NCBI GenBank assembly: GCA_028015205.1
Contig: CM051514.1
Location: forward strand, 37,216,150 to 37,280,149
Direction of reading: 5' to 3'
DNA: 64,000 nt
Source of the DNA: Mytilisepta virgata
Lineage: Eukaryota; Mollusca; Bivalvia; Mytilida; Mytilidae
The translations under genes and the position numbers were made by a program. This document shows, piece after piece, positions 47,674-59,479 of the stretch (positions are counted from its first letter, which is position 1; each line of letters begins with the position of its first letter). Under the pieces are notes generated by a model. That model was not told the origin of the DNA, searched no databases, and saw only the letters and a list, made by a program, of their open reading frames with translations.

Positions 47674-47821
47674 ATCTGCATTTTGACAGCTAGATATCGT
47701 AAAATATCACCCCGCTCGACAGAATATGATTTGGGACTCGTTCGCTACACTCAATCGTCCCAAGCTTCATATTCTGGCTCACGGATGATATTTTACGATA
47801 TCTGGCTGTCAAAATGCAGAT
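47674..47821. repeat. Palindromic repeat with 65-bp arms in C1q gene 2 intron
   Basis: 47674-47738 and 47757-47821 are reverse complements apart from a few changes (shared 'atctgcattttgacagc', 'agatatcgtaaaatatca', 'agaatatga'), around an 18-bp loop. Probably a small fold-back transposable element. Confidence 0.8.
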
Positions 47822-49333
47822 TATATATACATATACAGTCTCTTCGTGTCATGAAACATACAAATTAATATATTTCTTTTGCAAGATAACTTGTAGGACA
47901 AGACTTTGGGGAAACATTTACCACATCGTCTAAACATTTTGATATAAAGTGTAGCTGTGAGAAGGTAGCTCACATATGTCCCATTATTTTTCAATTTGTT
48001 TTTTTCTGATGGTCCCTCATTGGCTCATGACTTGCATACTGATTGCCGGAAACGATACTATCTCTTATTTCTTTGCCAGGATATCCGATCAGTTTAAGAA
48101 AAATATTATTATAAAAGCGTGTTTTGTTGTTCTTGATCCTGAATGGTGGAATAATTCCTTTTCGACTTTCTAGATGCTTTTTGAAGATGAAGAAGCAACG
48201 TAAACAAACTATCCCTTACCTCTGCAATATTCTTTGTAAAATAAATGTGTTTCATAGAAACAACTAACACTAGGGACAAAAAGTCGGGCTTCTCGACGGA
48301 TCAAAGGGTCCAACAAGTATTTTTCCAATTGTGAGGTATTGATATGTTGCGTCATATGAAAGAAGTGAGTGTGTCAACAAAGGGATGATAACGAATGATG
48401 TGTAATTACAACTATGATTTAAAAATTTTGTAAGAATTAGAGGAACATATCAAGGCTCTAAATTTGAATGTTTAACTATCTGGGCTGTAGAAATGCTATA
48501 ATCAACTCCCCCCAAAGTAAGATTCTGTATATCTACAAATTATCACTATTGTTCTTATTCTGTGCATATGTGAATACTAGGATTTATAGGAAATTTAATA
48601 ACTTTGAAACTCCATATGTTTCGGCTTATATCTAGTGGCAACCATCTTCCATAAATATATAACTACCGTCAACTCTTCCACAAGGTAATCGTCCAAGAGT
48701 CTGTCTTCAGATATACGAAAAATTGGAGATTCTCAAAAGGCATCAATGTTCACACTGTTGGGCATAATTGCATCTGCATATTTTTTTTAAAATTAAAAAA
48801 CTCCATTTTTATTGCTGTTGTTTTTTCTGATTTCTAGGATTTTAGAAAAGATAGTAGGTATGAAAAGTACAACTATTGTACATTTATATTCATAATTACG
48901 GTGTGTTAACATTTAACCCATGGACAACAAGACCTAATTAAGAGACGAATACAACAACAACAACAGTCAACACTTAAATCTCAATTACTTAAAATGAGTT
49001 GTTTAAAATACAATGTCACATACTTGGAATTAACTGTATGTTTTTATCATATCTGAGAGAAAAGAGGTTTTCCTGAAGGAAAATATTGACTTCATTTTAC
49101 GCGCAAAAATATGTTACTTTGAACACCGAAATCTAAACCAATGATATGCATTTTGCAGCTGATTAATTATTTAGGTTTCTTTAAGGTCATTAAAATAGAA
49201 GAACATATCAACACCTCATCATTCGTTAGATATTTAACATTACAATTTATGGGGAAAGAAAATGGTGAAAAAGTTACTAAGTCTATTTGTTTGCGAGAAA
49301 GCTTTCACTATATACGATGATTTTATTTTTCAG

Positions 49334-49722
49334 TGGCTTTGACATCGTGTGTACCATCTGTCATTACCTACACCAAAAGCGGGGAAACTATTCAGTTTAC
49401 TGATGTTAAGACTGCACATGCTATAACTAATATTACCTCCGTTCGAAAGTCTGGGGTGTTTGTGTGTGAGAAACCAGGATTGTATCAAATATCTGTGTTT
49501 GTTCAAACAAGATCACTAAATGTTGGATTCGATGTAATGAAGAACACCGAAATCATAGCAGATGGCATTTCTTCAATTACAAATGGTTACCAAACAACGA
49601 CATCGGTAGTTGTCAATCATTTAACCACGAACGACAAAATATTTGTCGCGACTCGTTACGATCGTCAGATGGTTGTATATGATGAGTATGAGTCTTGTCT
49701 CACGATTATACAAATACTGTAA
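49334..49722 (+). CDS. C1q-domain protein gene 2, exon 2 (C1q domain)
   Basis: Acceptor TTTATTTTTCAG ends at 49333. The split codon G|TG continues the coiled-coil frame into ALTSCVPSVITYTKSGETIQ. The exon encodes the whole ~128-residue C1q domain (TNITSVRKSGVFVCEKPGLY, then QISVFVQTRSLNVGF, VVVNHLTTNDKIFVATRYD, and the end CLTIIQIL) and stops at 49722. AATAAA at 49735-49740 follows. A pair of Cys near the start and in the centre, plus one near the end, could form disulfides; gene 1's C1q domain has none of these. Intron: 46718-49333 (2.6 kb). Domain call is firm by pattern; pairing with exon 1 rests on position, orientation and matching phase. Confidence 0.88.
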
Positions 49723-49740
49723 TATAATTTCAGCAATAAA

Positions 49741-50341
49741 AACGTACCACAGCCTACTGTCTGGACATCTCAGTTCATAAAATGTATTTTTCAGGATTTG
49801 AATACCTTAATCAATATGAATTGTCTAATCACTTGGGCGAAAGATGAGCTAAGTCGTAACTGAAACAATTGAACTTGCCTAATTTTGTTCAATCATGTCT
49901 TCCTGAGAAACCCAAAAAATCTGCCTATGGAATTTTCAATATAAAAGGGAGATAGCTCTTCCTATGAGATTTTATAAAATTAAGTATTACAACCCCGTGA
50001 TGCATGTAATTTGCACAAAGTGCATTAAAAATATTTGAAATAACAGTTTTACAAACTTTAGGATAAGTGTGAGTTGATGAATTCAAGTTATTATTTTTTT
50101 TAATTTTCAAGTGCATTAATTTTAGATTCATCTGAAATCACCCGAATTTTTTGTTAGATCAAGTGTGCTTCGTCTGTTATATAGGTTTTAATAGTGTGTT
50201 TCTCCTGTTTGTTTATTCTCATCCTTACCTATACCATCGTTGTCTTCGTCTTTTCCATTTAATTTATGATTGTTGGTTGGTCCTTCAGATTTTTTTAAAC
50301 TTTATCGCCAAATTTATAATAATTATTATGAAAAAGTATTT
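49741..50341. other. Intergenic, 3' of C1q gene 2
   Basis: No gene seen. Open frames at 49925-50131 and 50151-50354 lack recognisable features. Confidence 0.45.
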
Positions 50342-51147
50342 ATCGATTTCCTAATATATGACATCAGATCCTGAATGCCAGATCGATTTCCTAATATATG
50401 ACATCAGATCCTGAATGCCAGATCGATTTCCTAATATATGACATCAGATCCTGAATGCCAGATCGATTTCATAATATATGAAATCAGATCCTGAATGCCA
50501 GATCGATTTCCTAATATATAACGTCAGATCCTGAATGCCAGATCGATTTCCTAATATATGACGTCAAATCCTGAATGCCAGATCGATTTCCTAATATATG
50601 ACATCAGATCCTGAATGCCAGATCGATTTCCTAATATATGACGTCAGATCCTGAATGCCAGATCGATTTCCTAATATATGACATCAGATCCTGAATGCCA
50701 GATCGATTTCCTAATATATGACGTCAGATCCTGAATGCCAGATCGATTTCCTAATATGACATCAGATCCTGAATGCCAGATCGATTTCCTAATATGTGAC
50801 ATCAGATCCTGAATGCCAGATCGATTTCCTAATATATGACATCAGATCATGAATGCCAGATCGATTTCCTAATATATGACATCAGATCCTGAATGCCAGA
50901 TCGATTTCCTAATATATGACATCAGATCATGAATGCCAGATCGATTTCCTAATATATGACATCAGATCCTGAATGCCAGATCGATTTCCTAATATATGAC
51001 ATCAGATCCTGAATGCCAGATCGATTTCCTAATATATGACATCAGATCCTGAATGCCAGATCGATTTCCTAATATATGACATCAGATCCTGAATGCCAGA
51101 TCGATTTCCTAATATATGACATCAGATCCTGAATGCCAGATCGATTT
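50342..51147 (+). repeat. 40-bp satellite array, about 20 units
   Basis: Head-to-tail units of GATCGATTTCCTAATATATG followed by ACATCAGATCCTGAATGCCA. One unit (about 50741) lost 2 bp. Most units read TGACATCA; units near 50560, 50640 and 50720 read TGACGTCA, a perfect cAMP-response-element palindrome. Two units near 50841 and 50921 share a C-to-A change, again 80 bp apart, which suggests recent growth by two-unit steps. Not a CRISPR array: there are no unique spacers and the whole unit repeats. Confidence 0.97.
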
Positions 51148-52657
51148 GACATTTCTTGATGTATTATCCCTTAACAATCTTTAAATTTAAGGATAGCCTG
51201 TACTTTGTCTACACCGGTTAAATTGAAATTAAAGAGATCATAAACACATTTGCATAAACCTATAAATTTCAGTCGACAATGGACGATTGAAATTGAAATT
51301 GCAAACGTATTTATTTTTACTTTGTAATGAAGGACTTCCCCGTACTAATGACGTAAACAGCAAAATAACAGGAAAAATCAACAGTGACATGCCGATCGAG
51401 AGAACCCCAGACAAAAAATAACAGGAGAATAAAATACAAACATAGGAACAGATGAGAGTCAGAATAGTCTGACTTGGTATACAGACACAGAACAAAGGTT
51501 GGATATAACCGGTTTTATGGGTGCCAAAACCTACCCCTTACTATCTTGAACCTCTGGGTTTAAAATACACTATAAAAGCCAGTATGATTAACAACAAACA
51601 AACCAACGCCAATGGCGCAAAGTGTATACATTCGCTACTGTCGTGACTGTGATTTTGTACAGTGTTTTCCTATACAGGAAGAAATTATTGCCAAACAAAC
51701 AATTAAAAACATTACTCTTGGAGATTGATGAAAGAATGAACAGTAAATTCATTTTGTAAATTTGATCTGCATTAACCTCCATCAGATACCTCAAGACCAA
51801 AGAAAAAATGATTGAGCATTGCTTTAAGAAATCAAATTCTTCACTGGACACATCAAACCCGAGCAAGTTAATGATGAGGGATGAAACGAATTGTTTAGCA
51901 GTAGACCAGCGTGCCGAGTTTGATTTTTAATATGCTAACACACAGATAATAGCCGATAAATCACAACACATGGACACCTTACTGATGATCACTTAGCAAA
52001 CAAATCCCTGATTATAAATGTCTAGTTATGAATTCCCTGGTGCCCATGTAAGTTCACAGTAGTTCTTTTGTCGCCAGAATAATCGAAAACTTGGTGTTAT
52101 AGGAGTACACTGTAATCAAGTAGCAAATATCAACTTAATTCGACCTTAGCTCAAACTAACAATCTATACACAAAGTAAACATGTACTAATCTTCTTGATC
52201 GTTTTATATTTGAAAAAAGTTAATAGGATTATTTTTCATTTGACAAAAATATTAAATCTTCCATTTGAACTTTGTTCGATCTTTTCGGTGACACATCTTG
52301 TATGGTAATGTTACAAGAACTTTAGTATTCAAATGAAATATACATGGGATGAATACAAGAATTCATCCGTTTGTAAACCAGACTGAACCATTTAAAAAAC
52401 TCTTTATGAGGTTCGAAGTTTGTTAGTGTGCTATTTGAGTAAACATACCGATGAATTCCGTAAATAGAACTTTAATTACTTATAATTCCTATAACGTAAG
52501 CTTAAATTTAGCCTGTAAAAACAGTACTAATTTCATGGATTCTGCGATAACATGGTTTATCGAAAAGTAAACGCCATCGAAGTAACGACTTTGACCAAAG
52601 AAAATTGGCTTTACAATCAATACTGTAATAGTTTGATTTGATTGTCTTTTTATGCTG
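51148..52657. other. Intergenic, no gene seen
   Basis: Open frames at 51238-51495 and 51588-51866 (minus) have hydrophobic stretches but no clear start context or homology cue. Confidence 0.45.
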
Positions 52658-54454
52658 CTACAAAAATATTTCTTTTAACAAATAATAAAATCTCCATTTA
52701 AGCTTTGTTAATAATCTATTTGTATATCTACGGGCATGTTCATCACGTACACTTCCATAACAACGAACTCCGTAGTTACTCTCACACTTCCGGTAATGGT
52801 GGATGTATGCTGTCTCAGGCTTTATGTTTTCAACTCTGAAATGTTCTTGCATAGGTTTACTGACGTGGTGAATTCCAATTTCAAATATTCTTGTTGGATC
52901 TACTATCATTTTTGTTCTAATTTGACTGAAGACTTCTCTTCTATGTACTGAATTAAGAGTGACCAGATGATTTTCGACAGCGGACACATCTAAAATGTTT
53001 GATATTTTTGTATTCGATAAAGGATCGTAATACGCACTTTGAAACCTAAAAGCACAAATATCAGTATCTTTTGGGTTACGATTGTATGCAGCCCTTGTTT
53101 CTTTGTCTATGAAATCAAGTAATGTTTCCTCGTGACGTGGAAAAATAATTTCGTCAATGTCAAGAAATGCGACATATTTAAATTGATACATATTGCGATA
53201 TAGGCAATCCCAGACAGCCGCTGATTGTCCGTGGTACCAGATCCAGTCTTCTTCCACGGGTAAAGGCCAGTGAATAGTGGTAACCAGTCCTTCTTTTTCG
53301 TAATGACTTAAAATTCTTAGAATATCTTCTGTTACATTTTGAGAATAAAATGTAAAATGCTTATATCCTAGCAAAATAGAAAATTCAATGAATTCCATTA
53401 GACGAAGCGAGTTAACCTGTCCAAAAAGTGGCGGAACACATACGGCGAGATCATTTTTATACGAAGGCTTTGAAGAGTTTCCTATCACTGAAATGGCTTT
53501 CATTTCCTCAATATAACTTTCCTTTTGATTAGAAATGTAAATATGATCAAATTCAGTATTATCTGGAATTAGACAAGAGCCAATATAGGCAGAAAATGTC
53601 TTCAGGTGATTTTCGCAAGTTTCATAAAATTCCAGTTGTGAAATTTGCCAACGTTCTAATACAGGATTCCAAAAATGGCACCATAATTGTTCATATATAT
53701 TTTTGGCAGATCTGGTAATAATAACGTTACGTATATACTTCTTATTTGGTCTATCGTCGAAATATGACGCAAATACAAAAACGTTTTCAAACACCTCTAA
53801 AAAACCTACATTTGCCGTAGTTAAAGTGGTATCTGTTTTTATATTATCAAATTTTGGAAATTTATTTATTGTGCTTATTGATTGCTTTATGCTTGAAGTA
53901 GTCTTTGTTGAACTTCGAACCGTAGTTTTACGAACTGTAGTAGATATATTCTGGCCTTCAAACCTATGTCTTATTTTACGTTTTTTAAAGAAATGATTTA
54001 TTTTTTCGTTGGATGTCATGTTTTTAAGACTGTTCCAGTATTCCTTATTGCTCAACATAATATCTTTCTTTGCTTCTTTCTTATTTCTATCTTTTGTAGT
54101 GTCCGAAGTTTTCTTTTCAATTTTCCTTTGTTTCATTTTATAGGATTTTATTTTTTCATGTTTCTTTTTCAATTTTTCAGTCTCCTTTTTATATTTTAGA
54201 TTATTATGTACTATATCCTTTGATTTTTTCGTTTTCCCATCTCCAAAATTAGCGTGTTGAAAAACATTTCCTTTTTGACCATGTTTACTAGTTTCATCTC
54301 TAGGTTTAACTTTTCTTATCATATCCATAGGTAAGTAGGTATCTTCAATTTCGACATCGTATTTGACATTATTTCCGACCAAGAAAAATACCAAAGCAAA
54401 TAGGTAAAGTCCAAATGCTATCAGTAGAAAACGGGTTATCAGGCGGGAATCCAT
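52658..54454 (-). CDS. Glycosyltransferase family 92 protein, type II membrane
   Basis: Golgi-type glycosyltransferase of the GT92 family (formerly DUF23; the studied nematode member is a galactosyltransferase acting on fucose of N-glycans). The open frame extends to 54505 but its first codon there is GTG; the first ATG is at 54454, giving 598 residues. Residues 1-7 are cytoplasmic and about 8-26 form a signal anchor (RFLLIAFGLYLFALVFFLVG). A Lys-rich linker follows (about 85-135) and the catalytic domain from about 225. Family landmarks are CVPPLFG at 339-345, GQSAAVWDC at 409-417 and the metal-binding DxD-like DIDE at 432-435, with HHVSKP and AYIHHYR near the end. Several N-x-S/T sites are present. 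A 3' splice site (TTTTACAG|ACTG, near 54516) suggests an untranslated upstream exon. The coding region is intronless and intact; donor and acceptor sugars cannot be told from sequence. Confidence 0.93.
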   Translation of the reverse strand: MDSRLITRFLLIAFGLYLFALVFFLVGNNVKYDVEIEDTYLPMDMIRKVKPRDETSKHGQKGNVFQHANFGDGKTKKSKDIVHNNLKYKKETEKLKKKHEKIKSYKMKQRKIEKKTSDTTKDRNKKEAKKDIMLSNKEYWNSLKNMTSNEKINHFFKKRKIRHRFEGQNISTTVRKTTVRSSTKTTSSIKQSISTINKFPKFDNIKTDTTLTTANVGFLEVFENVFVFASYFDDRPNKKYIRNVIITRSAKNIYEQLWCHFWNPVLERWQISQLEFYETCENHLKTFSAYIGSCLIPDNTEFDHIYISNQKESYIEEMKAISVIGNSSKPSYKNDLAVCVPPLFGQVNSLRLMEFIEFSILLGYKHFTFYSQNVTEDILRILSHYEKEGLVTTIHWPLPVEEDWIWYHGQSAAVWDCLYRNMYQFKYVAFLDIDEIIFPRHEETLLDFIDKETRAAYNRNPKDTDICAFRFQSAYYDPLSNTKISNILDVSAVENHLVTLNSVHRREVFSQIRTKMIVDPTRIFEIGIHHVSKPMQEHFRVENIKPETAYIHHYRKCESNYGVRCYGSVRDEHARRYTNRLLTKLKWRFYYLLKEIFL

Positions 54455-54515
54455 ACCACTGGTGTCATTTCGATAACTGCTGATTGTCTCGAATACCTTT
54501 AACACGTTATACAGT

Positions 54516-57500
54516 CTGTAAAATTATAAATGCAAATAAATGTAATGGAGATATACAATCATAATTCAATGTATATATTTTATTCCTAAATACTTTTATT
54601 TTTTCTCTTTTAGAAGTCAAATTATTGATTACTATAGAGCCTAAAAAGATATGAAATAGACAAAATTATAGATACAAAAAATGAATACATAGAGAACAAT
54701 CCAAAAAAACATAATTCGTTGAGGCAAACAAAACACAGCAATAATTCTGAACACTCAAGCAAAACGGACAAAAGTATCGCCATCTAGTGAACCTAGATCT
54801 ATATATACTCCGGCAGGATAAATCCGGTAATAATAGCGCATCATAATGACATCGCGCTTGATATTGGTACCACGTCGTGATGGCAAAATAGGCCGACAAA
54901 AAATTTATTTGTAAACTTTCAAATAAAATAATACATCAATTTAATAAGAAATGTTTCATTGTTTGCTCATAAACAACTATTTTATTGGAAAATAATTTTT
55001 CCGTTCGTAAGTTGGCTACCTTTTAGGAAAAGCTGATTTTTCAGGCGTAACGAAAAATGACGCGGAGACATGTACTACTACTGGTACAAAATCACGGCCA
55101 CCAATCGCTCCAAGTCACACCCAAATGCTGTGAAAAAAAACGTTTAGAGGCATTTCCGGTTGTGACTTGGAGGAAACCATTTACGTGACCTTTTGCAGGT
55201 AGGTAGTATATTTATAGTTCCGTATGAGGTTTTTGAAGAGAATATGAAAATTCTAAGAATGTCATAATACCCTTTAATAATTTCCCTGTCACATATTAAC
55301 AGCGTTTTTACATCTGTAATATTATGTTGGCGCTACAACTTTTGGCAGACAGAAGTTGAGGTGTTTCATGCTGCAGACGGAATTTCAAATTGTGTTTTCC
55401 GGAGCGAAATGGTTGCTTCCTGGTCATTTTTGTAATTCAAAATGTTCATATATCTATAGTTCAAGATTCTGTTTTACGTTCTTATTTTACATGCTTGTAA
55501 TATTATGTATTGTTATAATGTAAAATTGATTTCCTTACCTATCGTACAAACAATCGCTTACTAATTCATTTACCAGTCTCCAAATTTGAATTTAACATTT
55601 TCACAAAAAAATATGCAAAAAAATTGTATAATTGCGAGATGATATGCAAAATCTTGGTAAAAGGGAAGAAAAACTTTAAACAGCAAAAAGAATAAAAACA
55701 GGTAAATTAGCATATCTAATCATATAAAACTTCCTTGGTTTGCACCGAGATTAAATGATAAAAAAATCAAACCATGAATATTTATATTTTGTTACAGAAT
55801 CAAGAACAATTCTTTTGAGAAATTTGATATGTATGTATTTTGGTCTGGTTTTTCCATAACCACGGTACGTATAGATTACTCCATGATTTAGCCAGATAAT
55901 ACTTTTAACGTGTCGTTTACAAAAAGATAACTGTTTGTTGTTACATGTACTTTATACAGTTAACAGTATATCTCATGTTCCCACGGTAGTGGGTTTGACC
56001 CTGACGATAACAAGGCGTTTTTCAACTTTTAATACAACTGTAAGTCACACACAGAAGTCAAATTTCCAATTTTTCCATGTTGAAGGCCTCGCTGTGACTA
56101 TAAGTCGAAGAACAGCAGTAAAAGTTCTGTTCCTTTGCTTAAACATTGTATAACAAGTATATTTAGGGATTATGCGTAAAGAATTAATCTATCATATCCT
56201 TTGTTCCAGACTAATTTCATAACAGCCTTAATAACATATAATTTATCTAAAATACGTTGAATTAATGTGTTTCACAAAAAGCCGATGCTATGGAGGCCAT
56301 CTTGAACTTGTAGTAAGATACAAAGTTTCGCTCCATGTTGAGAGCTTTCATGTAACTTAGGATGAAGAGGATCAATAAGAAAAGAATTTTTTTCCTTGAT
56401 CTTTGACAACGGCGCATTTCGGGATTTTGTGTCGAGTATTTATCCAGTGTGTTCTACATAAATAATACATATTATCAATAAAATTTTGTATACAGTTGTG
56501 TAAATATATGAAGATATGACAAATAGACAATGCTAGATATAAATATACATGGTATAGTAGTTTCAATTTCAAATTCTTTACATGCTTTGGAACAATTGTT
56601 GATTTGTTAATTTTTTGGGGGTTTTTTTGTGTTTTTTTGTTTTTTGTTTTTGTTTTTTTTTTTTTTTTGGGGGGGGGTGATGCATTTGATTTTCATTAAT
56701 GGGAGTGGCAATGAGGGGTTAAAAAGATCTAAGCTTCAAAATTTTGGCGAAAAAAGAAGGCAGGCTAAATAATGTGTAAAAATCCAGGATTGAATATTCT
56801 TAAAACAGGAACATGCTCACAATTTTGATGAAGTTGTGTGAAATATATTTAAACAAAATTCGGGATTAGGTGTTATCTAGAATCAGTTGAAGTATGTTTT
56901 GAGATCAAAATCTGAAGCACACCAAATAAAATAAATCCAGCCAGTGGATGAACAAAAGCATGATTCGGGGTCACTTCCTTGCCACCCCTCCCCCTTTAAT
57001 TTCATTCCAATCAGAAAATTGCTACGATATATTGTAACAATATAAGAAAATAGAAAAATAAATAACTAAAGGGTACGATTCAAGTGTCGTATGCTTTTTC
57101 ATATTTTTTTGTGTGATCTCTTTTTTTTTTTTAGAAACTTACCTCCCTTGGATTTTTTTGCCTCACCATTGTACTAATCCATCTGTGGGGAAAATTGTCT
57201 CATTCTTTATCACCTTATATCAGTGGGTCTGAAGTACATTCTTTATCTTTGTCATTGCAGAAAATACACAAAATTTAGTGTAACCGGGGTATAAAGTTAT
57301 CTATGACAAATTTATTTGCAAAGTAATTTTTTTAGTTTAGTAATTTTATTGATTTAGAAGGCAAAACTTAACATTTGTCTGTAGTTGAGTACAAAATAAT
57401 TTATTTGATAAATGCACAAAATGCAGGTACAAATGCATCAAAATAGAAATTGTATTGATTAGGGTAACACCCATTCATAGACTAGTTACCTGTTATAATG

Positions 57501-58936
57501 AAGACTTAGTAAATCTTTCACTTTTTTATTAAATCGTTTAAAACATCGTTTGTTTAAATAAATGCATAATGTGTCGACAAGATCAGATAATAAGGTATTG
57601 TACGTACATGTAATTTTGTAGGTTTGATTTAAATCTAATACATGTATACGGAAGAAGATTTCATAATCAAAACATAAGGTCTCATTTCTTTCACTACTCT
57701 ATGTTTTATTAGTACATCAAATGTGCTTTAAAATGACATTTTATTGTTGTCAAAAATGGACAGTATTTCACAAATAAGCATACATATTTAGAGAAGGCAA
57801 AAAAAAACAAAAAACTTCCCTCCAGCTTAAGTTCCCTCGATATCTTTCACCTGTATAGTGTCTATGATTCAAATCTGGATGCTCAAGATGTGAAAAAAAG
57901 TCGTCCATTTATGAAAAAAAAAATATTGCTGGTGACTGCCAATTTTGATTTCTTAAATGTGTACATTTCGAAACAGTAAGGTAAACTAAATATAATTAAG
58001 AGGTTTCAAATTGATTGTGGGGAACTTTATCGACACCAAAAAACATTTAAATGATTGGTAGAAATAAATGTTAACTGAGTTTCATCCTGGGGGAATTAGA
58101 AACCTGATATTAAGTCATAATTATTTAGTTTGTAAAATAATGTGTCAGTTTGCGTATATTTATGGATTTTCACCTGATGCAGAGCGATAAGAAGAGACTT
58201 CCATTCTCTATTATAAGAGTGCTATTATTGTTGTTCTTCATGTTAAAGTCACATTAAGGCCTTCAACACGGAGATATTTTGTACTGTGGTTGATCAAAGT
58301 GAGATGTTTTCATTGGTTTGTGACCTTTCTGTTGCCAATATTTTTAATTGTATATTCACATTTCCACAATTTATATCTAATAAGGAGGACGGAAGATATT
58401 TCAACATAACCGAAATTCCGACTCAAGCAATTTCGATACACGAGAATCAGCTTATAACAAAATACTAAGAGGTAATTACGCCTACTTACGTTGAGGAATA
58501 TGAAGAATAAACATATAAATACGGTGCACAAGCGTGTGGTGATGGAACTTCGGTGTAAAAAAATCATTTTGGGTGCAAGTAGAATAATTTGTGTAAACCT
58601 TAATAACAAAGACATAGTAGGTGTGGATCCAGTTTTTTTTATATCACCACAAGTATTTACTTTTGACCATTTTACTTCAGCAAGCAACAATTTTTTGAAA
58701 TCTGAATCAGAAGAATATTTCAAATTACAGAAAATGAATTCACATGTAAAATAAAACAATATATTTTATGAACAGAAATCATATGAAAAATATTGCATAG
58801 ACAAATATATATATATTTTTTTCTGAAAATTGCAACCTGATATCCTTGTCAAAATTATAAGGCCTCGGAATAGTGTTATGCAAAATTAATTGACAGGACG
58901 TTCATTCTTAAGTTTTTAACATCATCTCTTTACATT
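54516..58936. other. Intergenic with low-complexity and hairpin elements
   Basis: About 4.4 kb between GT92 and the calcium-binding protein gene. A T-rich homopolymer block ending in G9 is at 56605-56680. An imperfect hairpin is at 55100-55180. Open frames at 54666-54899, 55935-56153, 56372-56572 and 58310-58759 show no recognisable domain. Confidence 0.45.
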
Positions 58937-59479
58937 TTAAATGCCCTCTTCAAATGAATCACGAATAATGTCTTTCTTTGAAGGATCTTCACATGTCGTA
59001 AATTGGACCCAAGCATTTACGACAACTTGCATCGGTACTGTGTCATCTTTTGGTTCCAGCATGGCGAAATTATGACGTATTAACTTTTCGTTGTCATGAC
59101 CAAATGCTTTAAAGGCAATAATAAGCTCCTCTACAGATATTTCCTTGTCCTGGTTAGCATCAAAGACATTGAAAATCGTGCTGAAGCAAGTTTTCATCTT
59201 CTCAACAAAGGCAGCTTTGTCCTTCATATATTCACCTTCAACTTTATTCAAAAATTCTTCTAAAGTGACGGACGCCTCTTTAGATGGCAGAATATAGGTT
59301 GTCCACCATTTTTCAACATCTGATTTAATTCCTTCTGTTTTTTCTGATGGTAGCTGGTTCATCTCTATAAATTTATTTCGGCACTCCTCAACATCTTCGA
59401 AAGAGACACTACCGTCATGGTTGACATCCAGCGAATTGTACCACATTGTCCATTTCTTCTTCATATATTCCGCTGCCAT
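58937..59479 (-). CDS. Sarcoplasmic calcium-binding protein (EF-hand)
   Basis: Small cytosolic EF-hand protein of the invertebrate sarcoplasmic calcium-binding protein type, a muscle calcium/magnesium buffer. ATG at 59479; 180 residues, usual for the family, intact and with no signal peptide. EF-loop 1 is DVNHDGSVSFED (18-29), with Asp rather than Glu at position 12, a change known to favour magnesium. Loop 2 (about 64-75) is degenerate, loop 3 is DANQDKEISVEE (107-118, Lys in place of the usual Gly at position 6), and loop 4 (about 141-152) has lost its ligands. So probably two working sites. The sequence before the ATG on the minus strand (TTTTATTTGATAG|A) could be a 3' splice site for a non-coding leader. 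No functional link to neighbouring genes is evident. Confidence 0.9.
   Translation of the reverse strand: MAAEYMKKKWTMWYNSLDVNHDGSVSFEDVEECRNKFIEMNQLPSEKTEGIKSDVEKWWTTYILPSKEASVTLEEFLNKVEGEYMKDKAAFVEKMKTCFSTIFNVFDANQDKEISVEELIIAFKAFGHDNEKLIRHNFAMLEPKDDTVPMQVVVNAWVQFTTCEDPSKKDIIRDSFEEGI

Noticed and set aside
50342..51147. CRISPR-like array
   Set aside because: The whole 40-bp unit repeats without unique spacers, and the setting is an animal genome.
56605..56680. T-rich block ending in G9 as a quadruplex or terminator
   Set aside because: A single G run cannot form a usual intramolecular quadruplex, and the T tract is simple low-complexity sequence.
58310..58759. 149-codon minus-strand frame next to the calcium-binding protein gene
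   Set aside because: Hydrophobic patches but no domain or signal peptide cue, and opposing frames are equally open; not supported as a gene.
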